From Bacillus sp. M6-12 (GTDB taxonomy: Bacteria; Bacillota; Bacilli; Bacillales; DSM-1321): DNA of 64,000 bases. The DNA is taken from positions 62,001 through 126,000 of the forward strand of contig NZ_PGVF01000015.1 of NCBI RefSeq assembly GCF_002860285.1. The letters are read 5' to 3'. The notes beneath the pieces were generated by a model. That model was not told the origin of the DNA, ran no database searches, and was given only the letters and a program-made list of their open reading frames with translations. Shown here one piece after another: positions 54,255 to 64,000 of the stretch. How positions within the stretch are numbered: position 1 is the first letter of the stretch; each line of letters begins with the position of its first letter. The position numbers were made by a program, and so were the translations under genes.

Positions 54255-54794
54255 TTATTTTAATTTTGCAAGCTGAGCAGTGAGCTGTGAAAATGCAGCA
54301 GAATCATTTTTGTCAAGTGCTTCATCAATAAGCCTCATAAGCCGGTCCCTTTGGAATGTAAGGATTGATTGCTCCAGGAACTGCTCGGCAAGGACTTTAT
54401 CCTTGTCATTTCCCGGAAGATTCCGGGGTACATAAGGATTCTCCTCGAGCACAGCAGCATATTGATGAGAGGAATAAGCAGAGCGAAAGTTCAGCTGGAT
54501 ATATATTTCTTCATCACGGTTAAGACGTATATCGTGGAAAGATTTCTCGGCATCAGTCGTCATAACATTGGATTTATAAAATCTAAAGGGAGCTTCATCA
54601 ACACAATGCGTTGACATGATCAGCCCCCGGGGGCAATATTGAGCCTGCTCGACAAAATGTACCCTCTTCATTAACTGATCATGGCTCATTAGATAATTTA
54701 ATATCCAGACACATTCTCTTCTTTTCAGTTGATAATGGTTTAAAAACCAGCGGATAAAATCTTTTTTCTCATTCACAGATACAGGGGCAGCCAC
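54255..54794 (-). CDS. ypiB: YpiB/ReoY family protein (UPF0302)
   Basis: A 179-residue UPF0302 protein. The core [28 protein letters not shown] and [22 protein letters not shown] are typical. The Listeria homologue ReoY takes part in ClpCP-dependent degradation of MurA, so a role in controlling peptidoglycan synthesis is inferred. It follows the TPR gene ypiA by 34 bp. Confidence 0.9.
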   Translation of the reverse strand: MAAPVSVNEKKDFIRWFLNHYQLKRRECVWILNYLMSHDQLMKRVHFVEQAQYCPRGLIMSTHCVDEAPFRFYKSNVMTTDAEKSFHDIRLNRDEEIYIQLNFRSAYSSHQYAAVLEENPYVPRNLPGNDKDKVLAEQFLEQSILTFQRDRLMRLIDEALDKNDSAAFSQLTAQLAKLK

Positions 54795-54828
54795 ATGTAT
54801 TCCCTCCTCTGTCCTTTTTTTATTTTTC

Positions 54829-56094
54829 CTACTCAGCTTCGAGCCTTTCCAGCATCATGATATATTCTTCATTTGCAGGGCTCTCGCTAAGCAGCTTGCT
54901 AAATACTTCTCTAGCTCCTGCCCTGTCTCCTTCTTCAACTAAGAAATATCCATAATCAATAAGAAAATCCTGATTCATTTCAAAAGCATTATATGCTTTT
55001 TTATAAGAGTTTAATGCCTCTGAATAATTTTCCAGCCCTTGATAGCTGACTGCGAGCAGCCAATCGAACTGAGGGTCATCTTCACCATAGCCCCGTATGC
55101 TTTCAATGCATTCCACAACATCCTCGTGCCGTTCAAGATGCACCAAAAGCTTCATCAAAGTAAGGGCAGCCTCCAAATAACCCGGATCCAGTGCCAGGGC
55201 TTCACGGAACATGTCCTCAGCTTCCTGTTCCCGGCCTGTCTTAAGGGCAACTTTTCCGCCAAAAAAGTAAAGTTCCTTATTGAATTCGTCAGCTTTAATT
55301 CCTTCCTTAACAATCTTTAGAGATAGCTCCAGCTCTTCAAGATGCTCATAGGATCTGGCAAGAAATAAATATAAAGAATGATATTCAGGATCAAGCTCTT
55401 TCAATTCGCTAAATTTAGCGACTGCGGTTTCATAATATCCCGCCTGATATGCGGTCAGCCCGTACTCGAATAATGTATTGATTTCAAGCTTATTTTCTAA
55501 TGCCTTATCAAAATAAGTAAGGGCTTCTTCAAATTGGCCTGAACTGCTGAGAGCTTCAGCCATTCGCTGGCTGATATCAATGCCTCCAACCTCTTGCATG
55601 ACAGGCAGCACTTTTTCAAAAGAAGCGATGCTTTCAATAAATTTGCCCTGCTGATAGTAAAGCTCGCCAAGCGCAAAATCGATGAGAATTTCATCTGGCA
55701 GTGATTGCTTTGCCTTTAATAACTTTCTTTCGCTGACTTCATCCATGCCCTGCATTTGATATAAATCCGCTTCAAGCAAAAGTGCACTCGGATAAATGTC
55801 ATCCTCTGGGTCAATCTGTTCTAGAAGCAGCATAGCTTCATCCTCTTGGTCCATTTCTGTTAAAATCTCGGCAAGCGACAAGAGGATTTCACCTTCATCG
55901 GGGTACTTCTGGTGAAGGAATTCAAATAAATCCTTTCCCTGTTCAATAAATCCAAGCTGCGTAATTTCTTCAGCCAGCAATAGGATATCCTCATCCGATT
56001 CACTCTTTTTTATTTGATTTATATGTGAAAAAGCTTTCTCTAATTCGCCATTTTTAAGAATTTTCAATACATTTTCAACCGAGTTCATAAACAT
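54829..56094 (-). CDS. ypiA: TPR-repeat protein YpiA
   Basis: A 421-residue all-helical protein made of about ten tetratricopeptide-like units, with typical repeats such as [31 protein letters not shown] and [23 protein letters not shown]. In B. subtilis YpiA has been linked with YpiB in MurAA turnover. The ATG at 56094 follows GGAGGAAGGA; a frame extending to 56166 overlaps the next gene. No catalytic motif. Confidence 0.9.
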   Translation of the reverse strand: MFMNSVENVLKILKNGELEKAFSHINQIKKSESDEDILLLAEEITQLGFIEQGKDLFEFLHQKYPDEGEILLSLAEILTEMDQEDEAMLLLEQIDPEDDIYPSALLLEADLYQMQGMDEVSERKLLKAKQSLPDEILIDFALGELYYQQGKFIESIASFEKVLPVMQEVGGIDISQRMAEALSSSGQFEEALTYFDKALENKLEINTLFEYGLTAYQAGYYETAVAKFSELKELDPEYHSLYLFLARSYEHLEELELSLKIVKEGIKADEFNKELYFFGGKVALKTGREQEAEDMFREALALDPGYLEAALTLMKLLVHLERHEDVVECIESIRGYGEDDPQFDWLLAVSYQGLENYSEALNSYKKAYNAFEMNQDFLIDYGYFLVEEGDRAGAREVFSKLLSESPANEEYIMMLERLEAE

Positions 56095-56119
56095 TCCTTC
56101 CTCCAGCAAAAACTTAATT

Positions 56120-56989
56120 CTATATGAAGAAACCGGGAATATGGACGGTAATTTCCTCACCATCACCTGGGACTAGAAAAAGATTTTCCCCGGCTCTTAT
56201 TACTTTACCTTTTGAAACCGTACCTATTAGTTTATCATAAACTAAGCCATTTTTTCCATTTAGGAGGCTAGCGGCCGCTTCTTTAAGGTAGATGTTATAA
56301 TTTATTTCTCCACCGGCATGCAAATCTCCTCTTTTCGGATAGATGCCAAGTTTTTTCATTTGTTCAAGCCCCATAGGCTCCCCTGGCACAAGCTCGTTTT
56401 CAAGGCTGTTCACTTTCACCATCTGCATGAGCCTCCTCCAGCGCTCTTCCTTTCCCCTTACTGGATCTTTCTTATCAAAAACAGGAATTAGTACTGGCGA
56501 ATAAGGAAATCCGGCATGCTTTATCCATGTCCAGGCAAGGCATTCCAGCTCATCCATTTGATCAATTTCGATAAACACCGCAGGAATTTTCGCGGATTTG
56601 CAATACATAATGATGGAGGGAGTAAGCAATCTCTGCGGGATTTTCAGGGTAAGGACATAATCCAAAGGAGAGTTCTTAAGGAAAGACCTGTACAATTTAA
56701 GATTTTCTTTTACCTCGTATTCAAACCGGATTGGTACGGGAACTATAGTAGTCGTAATACCTCTTTTCACATATTGATCCATGAGAAAGTTTTGCGGGCT
56801 GCTGTCCAGCTTCTCTGCCACCGTACAATAGGAGGGTGTAATAACGAAACCGTCCAGATTCATTTTTATGAATCTTAGCTTTGACGTAGAAATATGGATG
56901 GTTTGTATTTTATTGTCATTAACGAATATTGACGTTTCCTTCAGAGCATCATGCTGAAATAGTTGAATTTTTTCCATCAAATAAGCCAT
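56120..56989 (-). CDS. Unrecognised 289-aa protein, possibly a degenerate amidohydrolase-like domain
   Basis: I do not recognise a family. The N-terminus resembles the opening strands of NagA/dihydroorotase-type enzymes (FVNDNKIQTIHIS, then a LDGFVITPSYCTV element where an active enzyme has a His-x-His) and YVKRGITTTIVPV resembles the 'GVTT' strand, but the metal-binding histidines are missing. The C-terminal IGTVSKGKVIRAGENLFLVPGDGEEI looks like the second beta-sandwich of such enzymes. It overlaps the region before ypiA and is transcribed with it. The start follows GTTGGGGGTGGAAT. Confidence 0.75.
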   Translation of the reverse strand: MAYLMEKIQLFQHDALKETSIFVNDNKIQTIHISTSKLRFIKMNLDGFVITPSYCTVAEKLDSSPQNFLMDQYVKRGITTTIVPVPIRFEYEVKENLKLYRSFLKNSPLDYVLTLKIPQRLLTPSIIMYCKSAKIPAVFIEIDQMDELECLAWTWIKHAGFPYSPVLIPVFDKKDPVRGKEERWRRLMQMVKVNSLENELVPGEPMGLEQMKKLGIYPKRGDLHAGGEINYNIYLKEAAASLLNGKNGLVYDKLIGTVSKGKVIRAGENLFLVPGDGEEITVHIPGFFI

Positions 56990-56999
56990 ATTCCACCCC

Positions 57000-57422
57000 C
57001 AACTTGTCTTATGACAGAATATGTTTTTTTAGATGAAATAAGACCTTTTGAGCGGGGATTCTTAAAACTTTTATTAGCTGAGGCTGTAAAGGATCACACA
57101 GCTGCATTTCTCCTAATTCTAAACTTTGTTAAATTTGCCTGTGGATTGCAGCGGGAGGCACTCGCTTTCTTGTCTCACGTTTTTATCAGTGAAGTCTCCC
57201 TTGACTCGCTACTTCCCAGGTATACGATTCTTGAAAAAACACCGCACGAAGGAAATGCGAAGCCCTATTTGAGGAGTCTCGCTCCTTCCGCTCCAATCAA
57301 TATAGCACCAAAATCCTTAAAATTTAATATAACGCAATTCTAAAATAGTGAGGAATACCTTCAAAAAATAACACTGTCATTGACACCAGGATGGCTGCTG
57401 CATGGTATTTATACTTCAGTAT
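57000..57422. other. Gene-free stretch with a degenerate repeat-like segment
   Basis: No supported gene. A frame with ATG at 57011 runs to 57343, but composition is unlike neighbouring genes and no family can be seen. The segment 57120-57345 contains phrases (ggagtctcgctccttccgctccaatcaa) reminiscent of dispersed Bacillus intergenic repeats, so I read it as a decayed repeat. The remainder is promoter-side sequence for the unrecognised gene at 56989. Confidence 0.45.
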
Positions 57423-57458
57423 TAAAAACCCTGTTCCGCACATTGGGATCAGGGTTAT
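57423..57458 (-). terminator. Terminator of the aro operon
   Basis: On the minus strand AACCCTGATCCC and GGAACAGGGTT pair and are followed by TTTAATAC. Confidence 0.85.
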
Positions 57459-57493
57459 ACTTTATATTGTGAGCTATTAATACAGCTGTATCG

Positions 57494-58789
57494 CTACAGT
57501 TGTACCAGTGACGATAAATGCTTAAAAAACTGAGGGTAAGAAACGGCAATAGCTTCAGGGTTTTCCAGAAAAACCTCTCCATCAGAGGCCAGTCCTGCCA
57601 CAGCCAGCATCATTCCTATCCGATGGTCGCCATGGCTTGAAACAGTACCACCTTTTAGCTGAGCACCGCCTTTAATGATCATACCGTCGGATGTTGCCGT
57701 TATATTTGCACCGAGCTTGGCCAGTTCACTTGCTACTGTATCGATCCGGTTTGTTTCCTTCACCTTAAGCTCATGAGCATCTTTAATCACAGTAGTTCCT
57801 TTCGCGTGCGCAGCCAGCAGTGAAATTACCGGCAGTTCATCAATCAGGCGAGGAATAAGATCTCCGCCAATCTCGACGCCCTTTAATCTTGAGGATTTAA
57901 CAGTGATAGTACCTGTCGGTTCAGCATTCTCTTCAACGATATCTGGTACAACTGTCATATCCGCACCCATCGCAAGCAAAACATCGAGGATACCAGTTCG
58001 GGTCGGGTTCAAGCCTACATTTATTAATGTTACTTCACTATCAGGGATGATTGCTGCTGCCACCATAAAAAAAGCGGCAGACGAGATATCGCCAGGTACT
58101 TTAATATTCGCAGCTATTAACTTTTGTTTTCCTTGGACAGATACCTCATTGCCGTTAACCGTAATTTCTCCTCCGAACCGTGCAATCATCCGTTCCGTAT
58201 GGTCACGCGTTTTTGAGGCCTCCCTTACAATAGTGACACCTTCGGCCTGCAATCCGGCAAGTAAAATAGCTGATTTAACTTGAGCACTTGCCACCGGCAT
58301 TCTATAATCAATGGAAGAAAGCGAACCTCCCCTAATTGATAAAGGCGTTCTTTCCCCATTCTTCCTGCCATCAATATCAGCTCCCATCAGCCTAAGCGGA
58401 TCAACCACCCGGGTCATTGGCCGTTTAGCTATTGAACTGTCTCCTGCTAGGACAGCATGAAAAGGCTGGCCTGCCAGGATGCCGAGCATGAGCCTGATGG
58501 TTGTGCCAGAATTTCCTACATCCAGAAGCTCAGAAGGCTCCGTGAGCCCCTGAAACCCCTTTCCTGTTACCGTTACGCTGTCCCCATCCCTTTCAATCGG
58601 AACACCTAGCTGCCTAAAGCAGGAAATGGTGCTCAGACAGTCTTCCCCTGGGAGAAAATGACTGATGGTTGTTGTACCTTCGGCAAGTGCACCGAACATT
58701 ACGGCCCTATGAGATATTGACTTATCGCCAGGTACATCTATATAACCTTGCAATGACTTTACTTTAGTTTTCAGTGATACGGTTTCCAT
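57494..58789 (-). CDS. aroA: 3-phosphoshikimate 1-carboxyvinyltransferase (EPSP synthase)
   Basis: A 431-residue shikimate-pathway enzyme, called aroE in B. subtilis. The N-terminal [17 protein letters not shown] (about 23-39), phosphoenolpyruvate loop [15 protein letters not shown] (about 90-104) and [11 protein letters not shown] (about 319) are present. In the PEP loop the residue after GNSGT is T-I-R-L, which is the class II-like pattern. The start follows AGGAGGAATAAAAG. It ends the aro-his-tyr operon. Confidence 0.95.
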   Translation of the reverse strand: METVSLKTKVKSLQGYIDVPGDKSISHRAVMFGALAEGTTTISHFLPGEDCLSTISCFRQLGVPIERDGDSVTVTGKGFQGLTEPSELLDVGNSGTTIRLMLGILAGQPFHAVLAGDSSIAKRPMTRVVDPLRLMGADIDGRKNGERTPLSIRGGSLSSIDYRMPVASAQVKSAILLAGLQAEGVTIVREASKTRDHTERMIARFGGEITVNGNEVSVQGKQKLIAANIKVPGDISSAAFFMVAAAIIPDSEVTLINVGLNPTRTGILDVLLAMGADMTVVPDIVEENAEPTGTITVKSSRLKGVEIGGDLIPRLIDELPVISLLAAHAKGTTVIKDAHELKVKETNRIDTVASELAKLGANITATSDGMIIKGGAQLKGGTVSSHGDHRIGMMLAVAGLASDGEVFLENPEAIAVSYPQFFKHLSSLVQL

Positions 58790-58815
58790 CTTTTATTCCT
58801 CCTTTTCCGTTTTTT

Positions 58816-59919
58816 TTACGCCAGATATGTATCATATACAGTTAGGCGGCCGAGGCATTCCTGCGCTCTTTCCCGATCGCTGTCAGTCTGGAAGCTCAGC
58901 ACGAGAACTCCATATATCTCTTCACGGGTCTCCAAAATCCTGATATTAGTTATACTGATCCGTTCTTCTGCCAGATAACCGGTGATCTCGGAAATAACAC
59001 CGGGATAATCCGGAACATCGACATATAAATCGTAAAAAGCAGGGATCGCACCTTTTGATTTCGCTGGAAGGCTATCCCTGAATTTTCTTGCTTCATCAAA
59101 GAATTGATAGATTCCATCACTATCCCTGTCCTCGACCAATGACTTGATATTGGCCATCTCTGTCTGCCAGCTTTCCATTAGCGAAAGAATCACTTCCTGG
59201 TTCTGCAGCAGGATATCACGCCACATGGCTGGACTGCTGGAGGCAATTCTAGTAATATCGCGAAATCCCCCTGCTGCAAGCCTAGTTACTAAATCCTGAT
59301 CAAGTGTGCTGGACCTCGCTTGGTTAACAAGTCCAGCTGCAATGATATGCGGGAAATGGCTGATAACTCCTGCAAGCTGATCATGAAGATGCGGACTAGT
59401 TACAAGAAAGTGTGCTCTTGTCCCTTTCAGCCAGTCCTTAAGCAATTCTATTTGTTCCGTATTGATATTTTCACCTGGTGTCAGCATGTAAAAAGCATTT
59501 TCAAATAGATGGGCTTTTGCAGCTCCAGTACCGCTTTTATGCGATCCAGCCATAGGATGAGCACCAATAAAGGCTATACCCCGGGCTGTAAGAGCTGCTG
59601 CCGCCTCTACAATCCGTTCTTTCGTGCTGCCAACATCTGTGATCAGGACTTCCTTTTTCAAAGGCATAGCAGCAAGGCGCTTAATCATTGCTGCAGTTTG
59701 GAGAACAGGTATGGCAATCACAATCAAATCTGCCTGTGCAGCACCTTTTTCAACTGTTTCGCAGCCTTCATCAATGATTCCCAGTACTTTTGCCAGTGCA
59801 ATATTCTGTTCATTTACATCGTATCCGGTAATGCATGCCTCTTTATGCTCCTTCTTGATGGCGAGTGCAACCGAACCGCCAATCAAACCAAGGCCTATTA
59901 CTAAAACGTTCCCTTTCAC
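58816..59919 (-). CDS. tyrA: Prephenate dehydrogenase
   Basis: A 367-residue tyrosine-pathway enzyme. The N-terminal Rossmann motif GLGLIGGSVALAIKKE (about 9-24), the catalytic GAHPMAGSHKSG (about 119-130, His) and HPHIIAAGLVNQA are conserved, and a C-terminal ACT domain (about 297-367: YVDVPDYPGVISEITGYLAEE) should bind tyrosine for feedback control. The start is GTG after AGGAGCAGAACT. Confidence 0.94.
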   Translation of the reverse strand: MKGNVLVIGLGLIGGSVALAIKKEHKEACITGYDVNEQNIALAKVLGIIDEGCETVEKGAAQADLIVIAIPVLQTAAMIKRLAAMPLKKEVLITDVGSTKERIVEAAAALTARGIAFIGAHPMAGSHKSGTGAAKAHLFENAFYMLTPGENINTEQIELLKDWLKGTRAHFLVTSPHLHDQLAGVISHFPHIIAAGLVNQARSSTLDQDLVTRLAAGGFRDITRIASSSPAMWRDILLQNQEVILSLMESWQTEMANIKSLVEDRDSDGIYQFFDEARKFRDSLPAKSKGAIPAFYDLYVDVPDYPGVISEITGYLAEERISITNIRILETREEIYGVLVLSFQTDSDRERAQECLGRLTVYDTYLA

Positions 59920-59958
59920 AGTTCTGCTCCTATCTACTCTCCTAAAAGAATTTAATTT

Positions 59959-61053
59959 CTATTTATTCCTTACAGCCAGCAGAGATTTCATTTGCTGGAT
60001 GATTCCTTCGTTCTGCTGCTGTGAACCAACTGTAACGCGGATCCAGCCAGGAAAGCCAAGCGCCCTGCCAGAACGGACTATATATCCTTTTTCAAGCAGG
60101 AATTGAAATACTTCATCACTATCCATCTCAAAATTAATCAAGATGAAGTTTCCCTGTGAAGGATAGTAGGCAAGACCTGCTTCTTCACAAAAGCTGTAAA
60201 ACTGCTGCAGACCCTTTTTATTTTCCTCTTTGCAGCGGATGATAAATTCCTGGTCACCGAGCGCAGCGATTGCAGCAATCTGGCCGAGTGTATTTGTATT
60301 AAATGGCTCGCGTGCCGGCTCCAGTCTGCGGATAATATCCTTATGTGCAATTCCATAGCCAACCCTGAAAGCAGCAAGGCCGTATATCTTTGAAAAAGTC
60401 CTCAAGATTATTAGATTAGGGAAGGAATCGAGCAATTTAACTGAATCAGGATAATCCTCAGCATTTGTATATTCAAAATATGCTTCGTCCAGAACGACCA
60501 TAACGTCGTCTGGAACTTGGGATAAAAAGCCGACAAGCTCTCTCTCAGGAATATGGATACCGGTCGGATTGTTCGGTGAACAGACCCAGACTACCGATGT
60601 TTCCCCGTCAATCGCTGCAAGCATTGCTGTTAAATCATGGGCTCCATTAATTAAAGGCACTTCCCTAATGCCTGCACCTTCAATGACAGCATTGTGTTTA
60701 TATTGCGGGAAAGTAGGAGCTGCCATGACGGTATTACGCCCCGGATAAAGCAGGCTTCTCGAAATGATCTGGATAATTTCATCTGATCCATTTCCGAAAA
60801 TCAGCTCTGTTTCTTGTTTGTTAACATGCCTAGCGACCGCTGATCTCAAATTTGTGGCATAGCCATCAGGATATAGTGCATAGGAGGTTCCATAGCTTCC
60901 TATAGCTTCCCGGACAAGGTTTGAACAGCCAAAAGGATTTTCATTTGATGCCAATTTTGTTATTTCTGATAAACCGTATTGTTTTTTTACTTCTTCAATG
61001 GACTTGCCAGGCTGATAAGGCTGTAAATTTGTTACCGCTTCTTTCCATTTCAT
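59959..61053 (-). CDS. hisC: Histidinol-phosphate / aromatic aminotransferase HisC
   Basis: A 364-residue PLP aminotransferase. The LASNENPFG N-terminus (about 36-44), SPNNPTGIHIP (about 160) and PLP lysine in RTFSKIYGLAAFRVGYG (about 223-239) are typical. In Bacillus HisC acts in both histidine and tyrosine/phenylalanine synthesis, which fits its place beside tyrA. The ATG at 61053 follows GAGGGGTTTGGTA; the TTG at 61059 overlaps the site. Confidence 0.94.
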   Translation of the reverse strand: MKWKEAVTNLQPYQPGKSIEEVKKQYGLSEITKLASNENPFGCSNLVREAIGSYGTSYALYPDGYATNLRSAVARHVNKQETELIFGNGSDEIIQIISRSLLYPGRNTVMAAPTFPQYKHNAVIEGAGIREVPLINGAHDLTAMLAAIDGETSVVWVCSPNNPTGIHIPERELVGFLSQVPDDVMVVLDEAYFEYTNAEDYPDSVKLLDSFPNLIILRTFSKIYGLAAFRVGYGIAHKDIIRRLEPAREPFNTNTLGQIAAIAALGDQEFIIRCKEENKKGLQQFYSFCEEAGLAYYPSQGNFILINFEMDSDEVFQFLLEKGYIVRSGRALGFPGWIRVTVGSQQQNEGIIQQMKSLLAVRNK

Positions 61054-61220
61054 TACCAAACCCCTCGATTCACTATTACTTTAAAGCGACAAAGTATATG
61101 GATATTGTATCACATAGACGGAATTGTTTCTGCAATTACTTCTTCTTTTTTAAGTTATCTTCTAAATTAAAGCAATTACAATAATTATCCTATTTTCAAA
61201 TGGGCCTTCATTTTATTTAC

Positions 61221-61589
61221 TTAGTTTGATGGCTGCAGATCAGGCCTTAACGAGACTGCTTTATTTAAATAAACATGATGGATATCCTGCTGGTCTTTTT
61301 CTGTATTTACATGCATCATAATTCTAATGCAGAGCGGAAGAGCTCCCGGCACAGCAATTTCTTTCATGCACATGACAGGAACATATTTCCACCCTTCAAT
61401 ATTTCGTTGTGCTCTAGCGGGAAAAGCTGCATTAATATCATCGGTCACCGAAATAAATACCGATGCCACAGAATCCGCCTTTAATTCATTTTCACTAATC
61501 AGGGCCAAATAAAGCTTTTCAGTCTCTCTAACAATTAACGTCTCATCATTCTTATTGACAGTCGTCGCTCCGCGGACTCCTCTTATCAT
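61221..61589 (-). CDS. aroH: Chorismate mutase, AroH type
   Basis: A 122-residue monofunctional chorismate mutase forming prephenate. The N-terminal IRGVRGATTV with catalytic Arg7, the FISVTDDINAAFPARAQR segment (about 49-66) and the CIRIMMHVNT strand with Arg90-like residue are conserved. The ATG at 61589 follows GGAGGGGCAGAG. In B. subtilis the trp genes follow here; in this window the next gene is hisC. Confidence 0.93.
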   Translation of the reverse strand: MIRGVRGATTVNKNDETLIVRETEKLYLALISENELKADSVASVFISVTDDINAAFPARAQRNIEGWKYVPVMCMKEIAVPGALPLCIRIMMHVNTEKDQQDIHHVYLNKAVSLRPDLQPSN

Positions 61590-61628
61590 CTCTGCCCCTC
61601 CATTCTGCATCCTCATTTCTCGTTCAGC

Positions 61629-62711
61629 TCACGAATACATAGTTACCAGCAAGTCTTTAATAATATCATCAGACAGTTCAACAAGCTTTGGAAAACCAAT
61701 TTGTTCTAATAAGACAAATTTCACCTTGCTCGTTACCGTTTTCTTGTCTTTTTTCATGATAGTGATAAGTTTTTCCGGCTCAAGTTCAGCTGGAACTGAA
61801 GTCCGGTATCCAAGGGACTCAAGCCAGTCAATAAGCTTAGCCAAATCAAAACGAAAACCAAGCTCCTGAATACTAAGTTTTAAAGCAAATAACAAGCCGA
61901 TGATAACCCCTTCACCATGGCTAATCTTCCCATAACCCATTTCGGATTCAATTGCATGCCCCAATGTATGTCCAAGGTTTAGAAAAGCTCTGATTCCAGA
62001 TTCTTTTTCATCCTCCTTAACGATGGCCGCTTTAATTCCAACACCTTTTTGAATCATGTATGACAGTTGACCGTCTGTAAGCTTTTCAAGTCCGGAAATA
62101 TTATCCTGAAGCCAATTGTAAAAAGTTTCGTCCTGAATCAGTCCATGCTTGATCACTTCAGCAAACCCCGATCGAAGTTCAGAAAGCGGGAGTGTATGTA
62201 AAAATGCCAGATCATAAAAAACTGCTTTAGGCTGGTGAAAAGCGCCAATCATATTTTTCCCTAACGGATGGTTGATTGCCACTTTTCCTCCAACAGCACT
62301 ATCATGGGCAAGCAGAGTTGTCGGCAGCTGGATAAAAGGCACTCCACGCATAAAAGTTGCAGCCACAAATCCGGCAAGATCGCCTACCGCTCCCCCGCCC
62401 AAGGCAAGAATAAGGGAATTTCGATTTAGGCCAGCTTCAAGTGCATATGTATGACATTGATAAAAAACCTCAAAAGTTTTAGCGAATTCACCTTCAGGGA
62501 CAATGTACTCATTAACAATCAAACCATTATTCTTAAGGAGCTCCTTGACAGATTTCAAATGAAGAGCTGCTACCTTCTCATCAGTTAAGATTAGCAGTTT
62601 GCGCTTGTCAAATCCTTCACTTTTCAAAAAGTCAGGCAGCCCTTTAATTGCATCTTTGCCAATATAAACTGGATACTGTTCCGAAGATGTTTGGACGATA
62701 ATGCTTTCCAT
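61629..62711 (-). CDS. aroB: 3-dehydroquinate synthase
   Basis: A 360-residue NAD- and zinc-dependent enzyme closing the shikimate ring. Conserved: GGGAVGDLAGFVAATFMRG (about 104-122), the VGGKVAINHPLGKNMIGAFHQP block (about 139-160), and zinc ligands E in RSGFAEVIKHG (about 186), NLGHTLGHAIE (about 247) and HGEGVIIG (about 264). It starts after AAGGAGTTTTAAT, 1 bp after the aroC stop. Confidence 0.95.
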   Translation of the reverse strand: MESIIVQTSSEQYPVYIGKDAIKGLPDFLKSEGFDKRKLLILTDEKVAALHLKSVKELLKNNGLIVNEYIVPEGEFAKTFEVFYQCHTYALEAGLNRNSLILALGGGAVGDLAGFVAATFMRGVPFIQLPTTLLAHDSAVGGKVAINHPLGKNMIGAFHQPKAVFYDLAFLHTLPLSELRSGFAEVIKHGLIQDETFYNWLQDNISGLEKLTDGQLSYMIQKGVGIKAAIVKEDEKESGIRAFLNLGHTLGHAIESEMGYGKISHGEGVIIGLLFALKLSIQELGFRFDLAKLIDWLESLGYRTSVPAELEPEKLITIMKKDKKTVTSKVKFVLLEQIGFPKLVELSDDIIKDLLVTMYS

Positions 62712-62712
62712 A

Positions 62713-63885
62713 TTAAAACTCCTTAGTTTCTTGCCTATATTGTTCTATATACTCAGCAAGTCTATCAAAGCGATCAGAAGGAAATTGGTCCACTATTGCT
62801 GTGGCAAGTTCCCACGCTACCACCGCTTCGGCTACTACAGCTGCCGCAGGAACAGCACAGCTGTCAGAACGTTCAATGCTTGCAGTGAATTCTTCCTTTG
62901 TGTCAATATCAACACTCTTTAAAGGTTTATATAGAGTAGGAATTGGCTTCATAACCCCTCGTACAACAATAGGCATACCTGTAGTCATTCCGCCTTCAAG
63001 CCCGCCAAGCCTGTTCGATTTACGATAGTAACCATCTTCCGGGCTCCAGGCAATCTCATCATGGACTTCGCTGCCAAATCTTCCCGCAGCTTCAAAGCCG
63101 ATTCCGATTTCCACCCCTTTAAAGGCGTTAATGCTGACGATGGCTGAAGCCAGTTTAGCATCCAGCTTTCTGTCATAATGGACATAGCTTCCTACACCCA
63201 CAGGCATCCCTTCCGCAATAACCTCAACAATGCCGCCGATGGAGTCACCATTTTTCTTGGCGTCATCAATTGCCGCCATCATTAGAGCCTCCGCTTCCTT
63301 ATCAAAACAGCGGACTGGAGATTCTTCTGTCCTTTCCTTCAGCTCTTGAAGGTTTTGATAATTTGCAGGTGCGGCCTTTACATCGCCAATTTGCAAAACA
63401 TGAGAGCCAATATGTATACCAAGAAGCGACAACAATTTTTTTGCTGCTGCACCCGCCGCTACACGAACAGTAGTTTCCCTTGCGGATGAACGCTCCAGAA
63501 CATTCCTTAAATCCCTGTGGCCATATTTAATGCCCCCATTTAAATCCGCATGTCCTGGTCTCGGACGAGTGATTTTGCGTTTTACTTCTTCCGTCTCATC
63601 CTCCGACAGCGGAGCGCTTCCCATTATTTTTGTCCAATGTGTCCAGTCTTTATTTTCAACAACCAAAGCGATCGGTGATCCAAGGGTATAACCATGCCTG
63701 ACCCCGGAAGAAATAAATGCCCTATCCTTTTCAATCTGCATTCTTCTGCCTCTTCCATGGCCTTTTTGCCTTCGTTCAAGCTCGAAGCTGATATCTTCCT
63801 CGGTGATCGGCATTCCCGCCGGAAGTCCCTCAATTAAAGCTGTTAGCTGAGGTCCATGTGACTCTCCTGCTGTTAAGTAACGCAT
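62713..63885 (-). CDS. aroC: Chorismate synthase
   Basis: A 390-residue FMN-dependent enzyme, aroF in B. subtilis. The N-terminal [21 protein letters not shown], the GRGRRMQIE and [40 protein letters not shown] blocks (about 110-150) are conserved. The ATG at 63885 follows GAGGAGGAACTCTAT. It is first in the operon and is preceded by an extended -10 promoter at 63929-63937. Confidence 0.95.
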   Translation of the reverse strand: MRYLTAGESHGPQLTALIEGLPAGMPITEEDISFELERRQKGHGRGRRMQIEKDRAFISSGVRHGYTLGSPIALVVENKDWTHWTKIMGSAPLSEDETEEVKRKITRPRPGHADLNGGIKYGHRDLRNVLERSSARETTVRVAAGAAAKKLLSLLGIHIGSHVLQIGDVKAAPANYQNLQELKERTEESPVRCFDKEAEALMMAAIDDAKKNGDSIGGIVEVIAEGMPVGVGSYVHYDRKLDAKLASAIVSINAFKGVEIGIGFEAAGRFGSEVHDEIAWSPEDGYYRKSNRLGGLEGGMTTGMPIVVRGVMKPIPTLYKPLKSVDIDTKEEFTASIERSDSCAVPAAAVVAEAVVAWELATAIVDQFPSDRFDRLAEYIEQYRQETKEF

Positions 63886-63928
63886 ATAGAGTTCCTCCTC
63901 CTTTTCCTCGTTAAAGGATTTATGTATC

Positions 63929-63937
63929 AATATACCA
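63929..63937 (-). promoter_or_regulatory. Extended -10 promoter of the aro operon
   Basis: On the minus strand TGGTATATT lies about 45 bp before the aroC start. A -35 element is not clear. Confidence 0.5.
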
Positions 63938-64000
63938 TAGTTTTTCGTAATGTGGGTATCTCAAATGATAGAAAATTCCGCTTTTTTTAGAAAGAGGAAG

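Noticed and set aside
57011..57343. Plus-strand frame of 111 codons
   Set aside because: No binding site, no family resemblance, and a sequence that looks like a decayed intergenic repeat.

Overview
The window is a chromosomal segment from a low-to-moderate GC, endospore-forming Bacillaceae. Gene order from ypwA to aroC follows the Bacillus subtilis 'yp' block closely: ypwA-ypvA-ypsC-rnpB-gpsB-ypsA-cotD-yprB-yprA-yppG-yppE-yppC-recU-ponA-ypoC-nth-dnaD-asnS-aspB-ypmB-ypmA-dinG-panDCB-birA-cca-bshA-bshB1-mgsA-dapB-ypjD-ypjC-ypjB-ypjA-qcrCBA-ypiFBA-aroA-tyrA-hisC-aroH-aroB-aroC. The remaining differences suggest a Cytobacillus/Mesobacillus-like relative rather than B. subtilis itself; that genus guess is inference. 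There are no tRNAs, prophage, transposases or CRISPR arrays.

Region by region. 1-6.4 kb is accessory: an alkylpyrone pair (type III polyketide synthase and its methyltransferase), a CheX-like phosphatase, an SDR dehydrogenase, a tiny zinc-ribbon protein, and a ba3-type cytochrome oxidase operon whose subunit II gene carries an in-frame stop. 6.4-21.2 kb holds a DMT exporter, carboxypeptidase, two-strand DNA metabolism genes (YpvA, YprA/YprB = MrfAB), an rRNA methyltransferase, a PAS-PAS-GGDEF-EAL protein inserted beside RNase P RNA, GpsB, and a CotD-like coat protein. 21.3-24.4 kb is an accessory nitrosative-stress island: Crp/Fnr regulator, intergenic repeat, class III hybrid cluster protein and Hsp20. 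24.5-42.2 kb carries spore coat/small ypp genes, RecU-PBP1A, Nth, DnaD, AsnS, AspB, DinG and the pantothenate operon with a structured leader. 42.2-56.9 kb carries BirA, CCA-adding enzyme, bacillithiol synthesis, MgsA, DapB, the menaquinol:cytochrome c reductase and YpiFBA. 57.5-63.9 kb is the aromatic amino-acid operon, without the trpEDCFBA genes that B. subtilis carries between aroH and hisC.

The most informative new observations are: (1) two FNR-type palindromes (TGTGA-N6-TCAC), one before the ba3 oxidase and one before hcp, each centred exactly 41.5 bp upstream of the start predicted from a good -10 hexamer, i.e. class II activator geometry, with a cluster-less Crp/Fnr regulator encoded near hcp; (2) the nonsense codon in coxB; (3) a 230-nt leader with an intrinsic terminator before panB; (4) a 21-bp in-frame tandem duplication in hcp; (5) several microproteins. 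I do not see an obviously new multi-gene defence or biosynthetic system.
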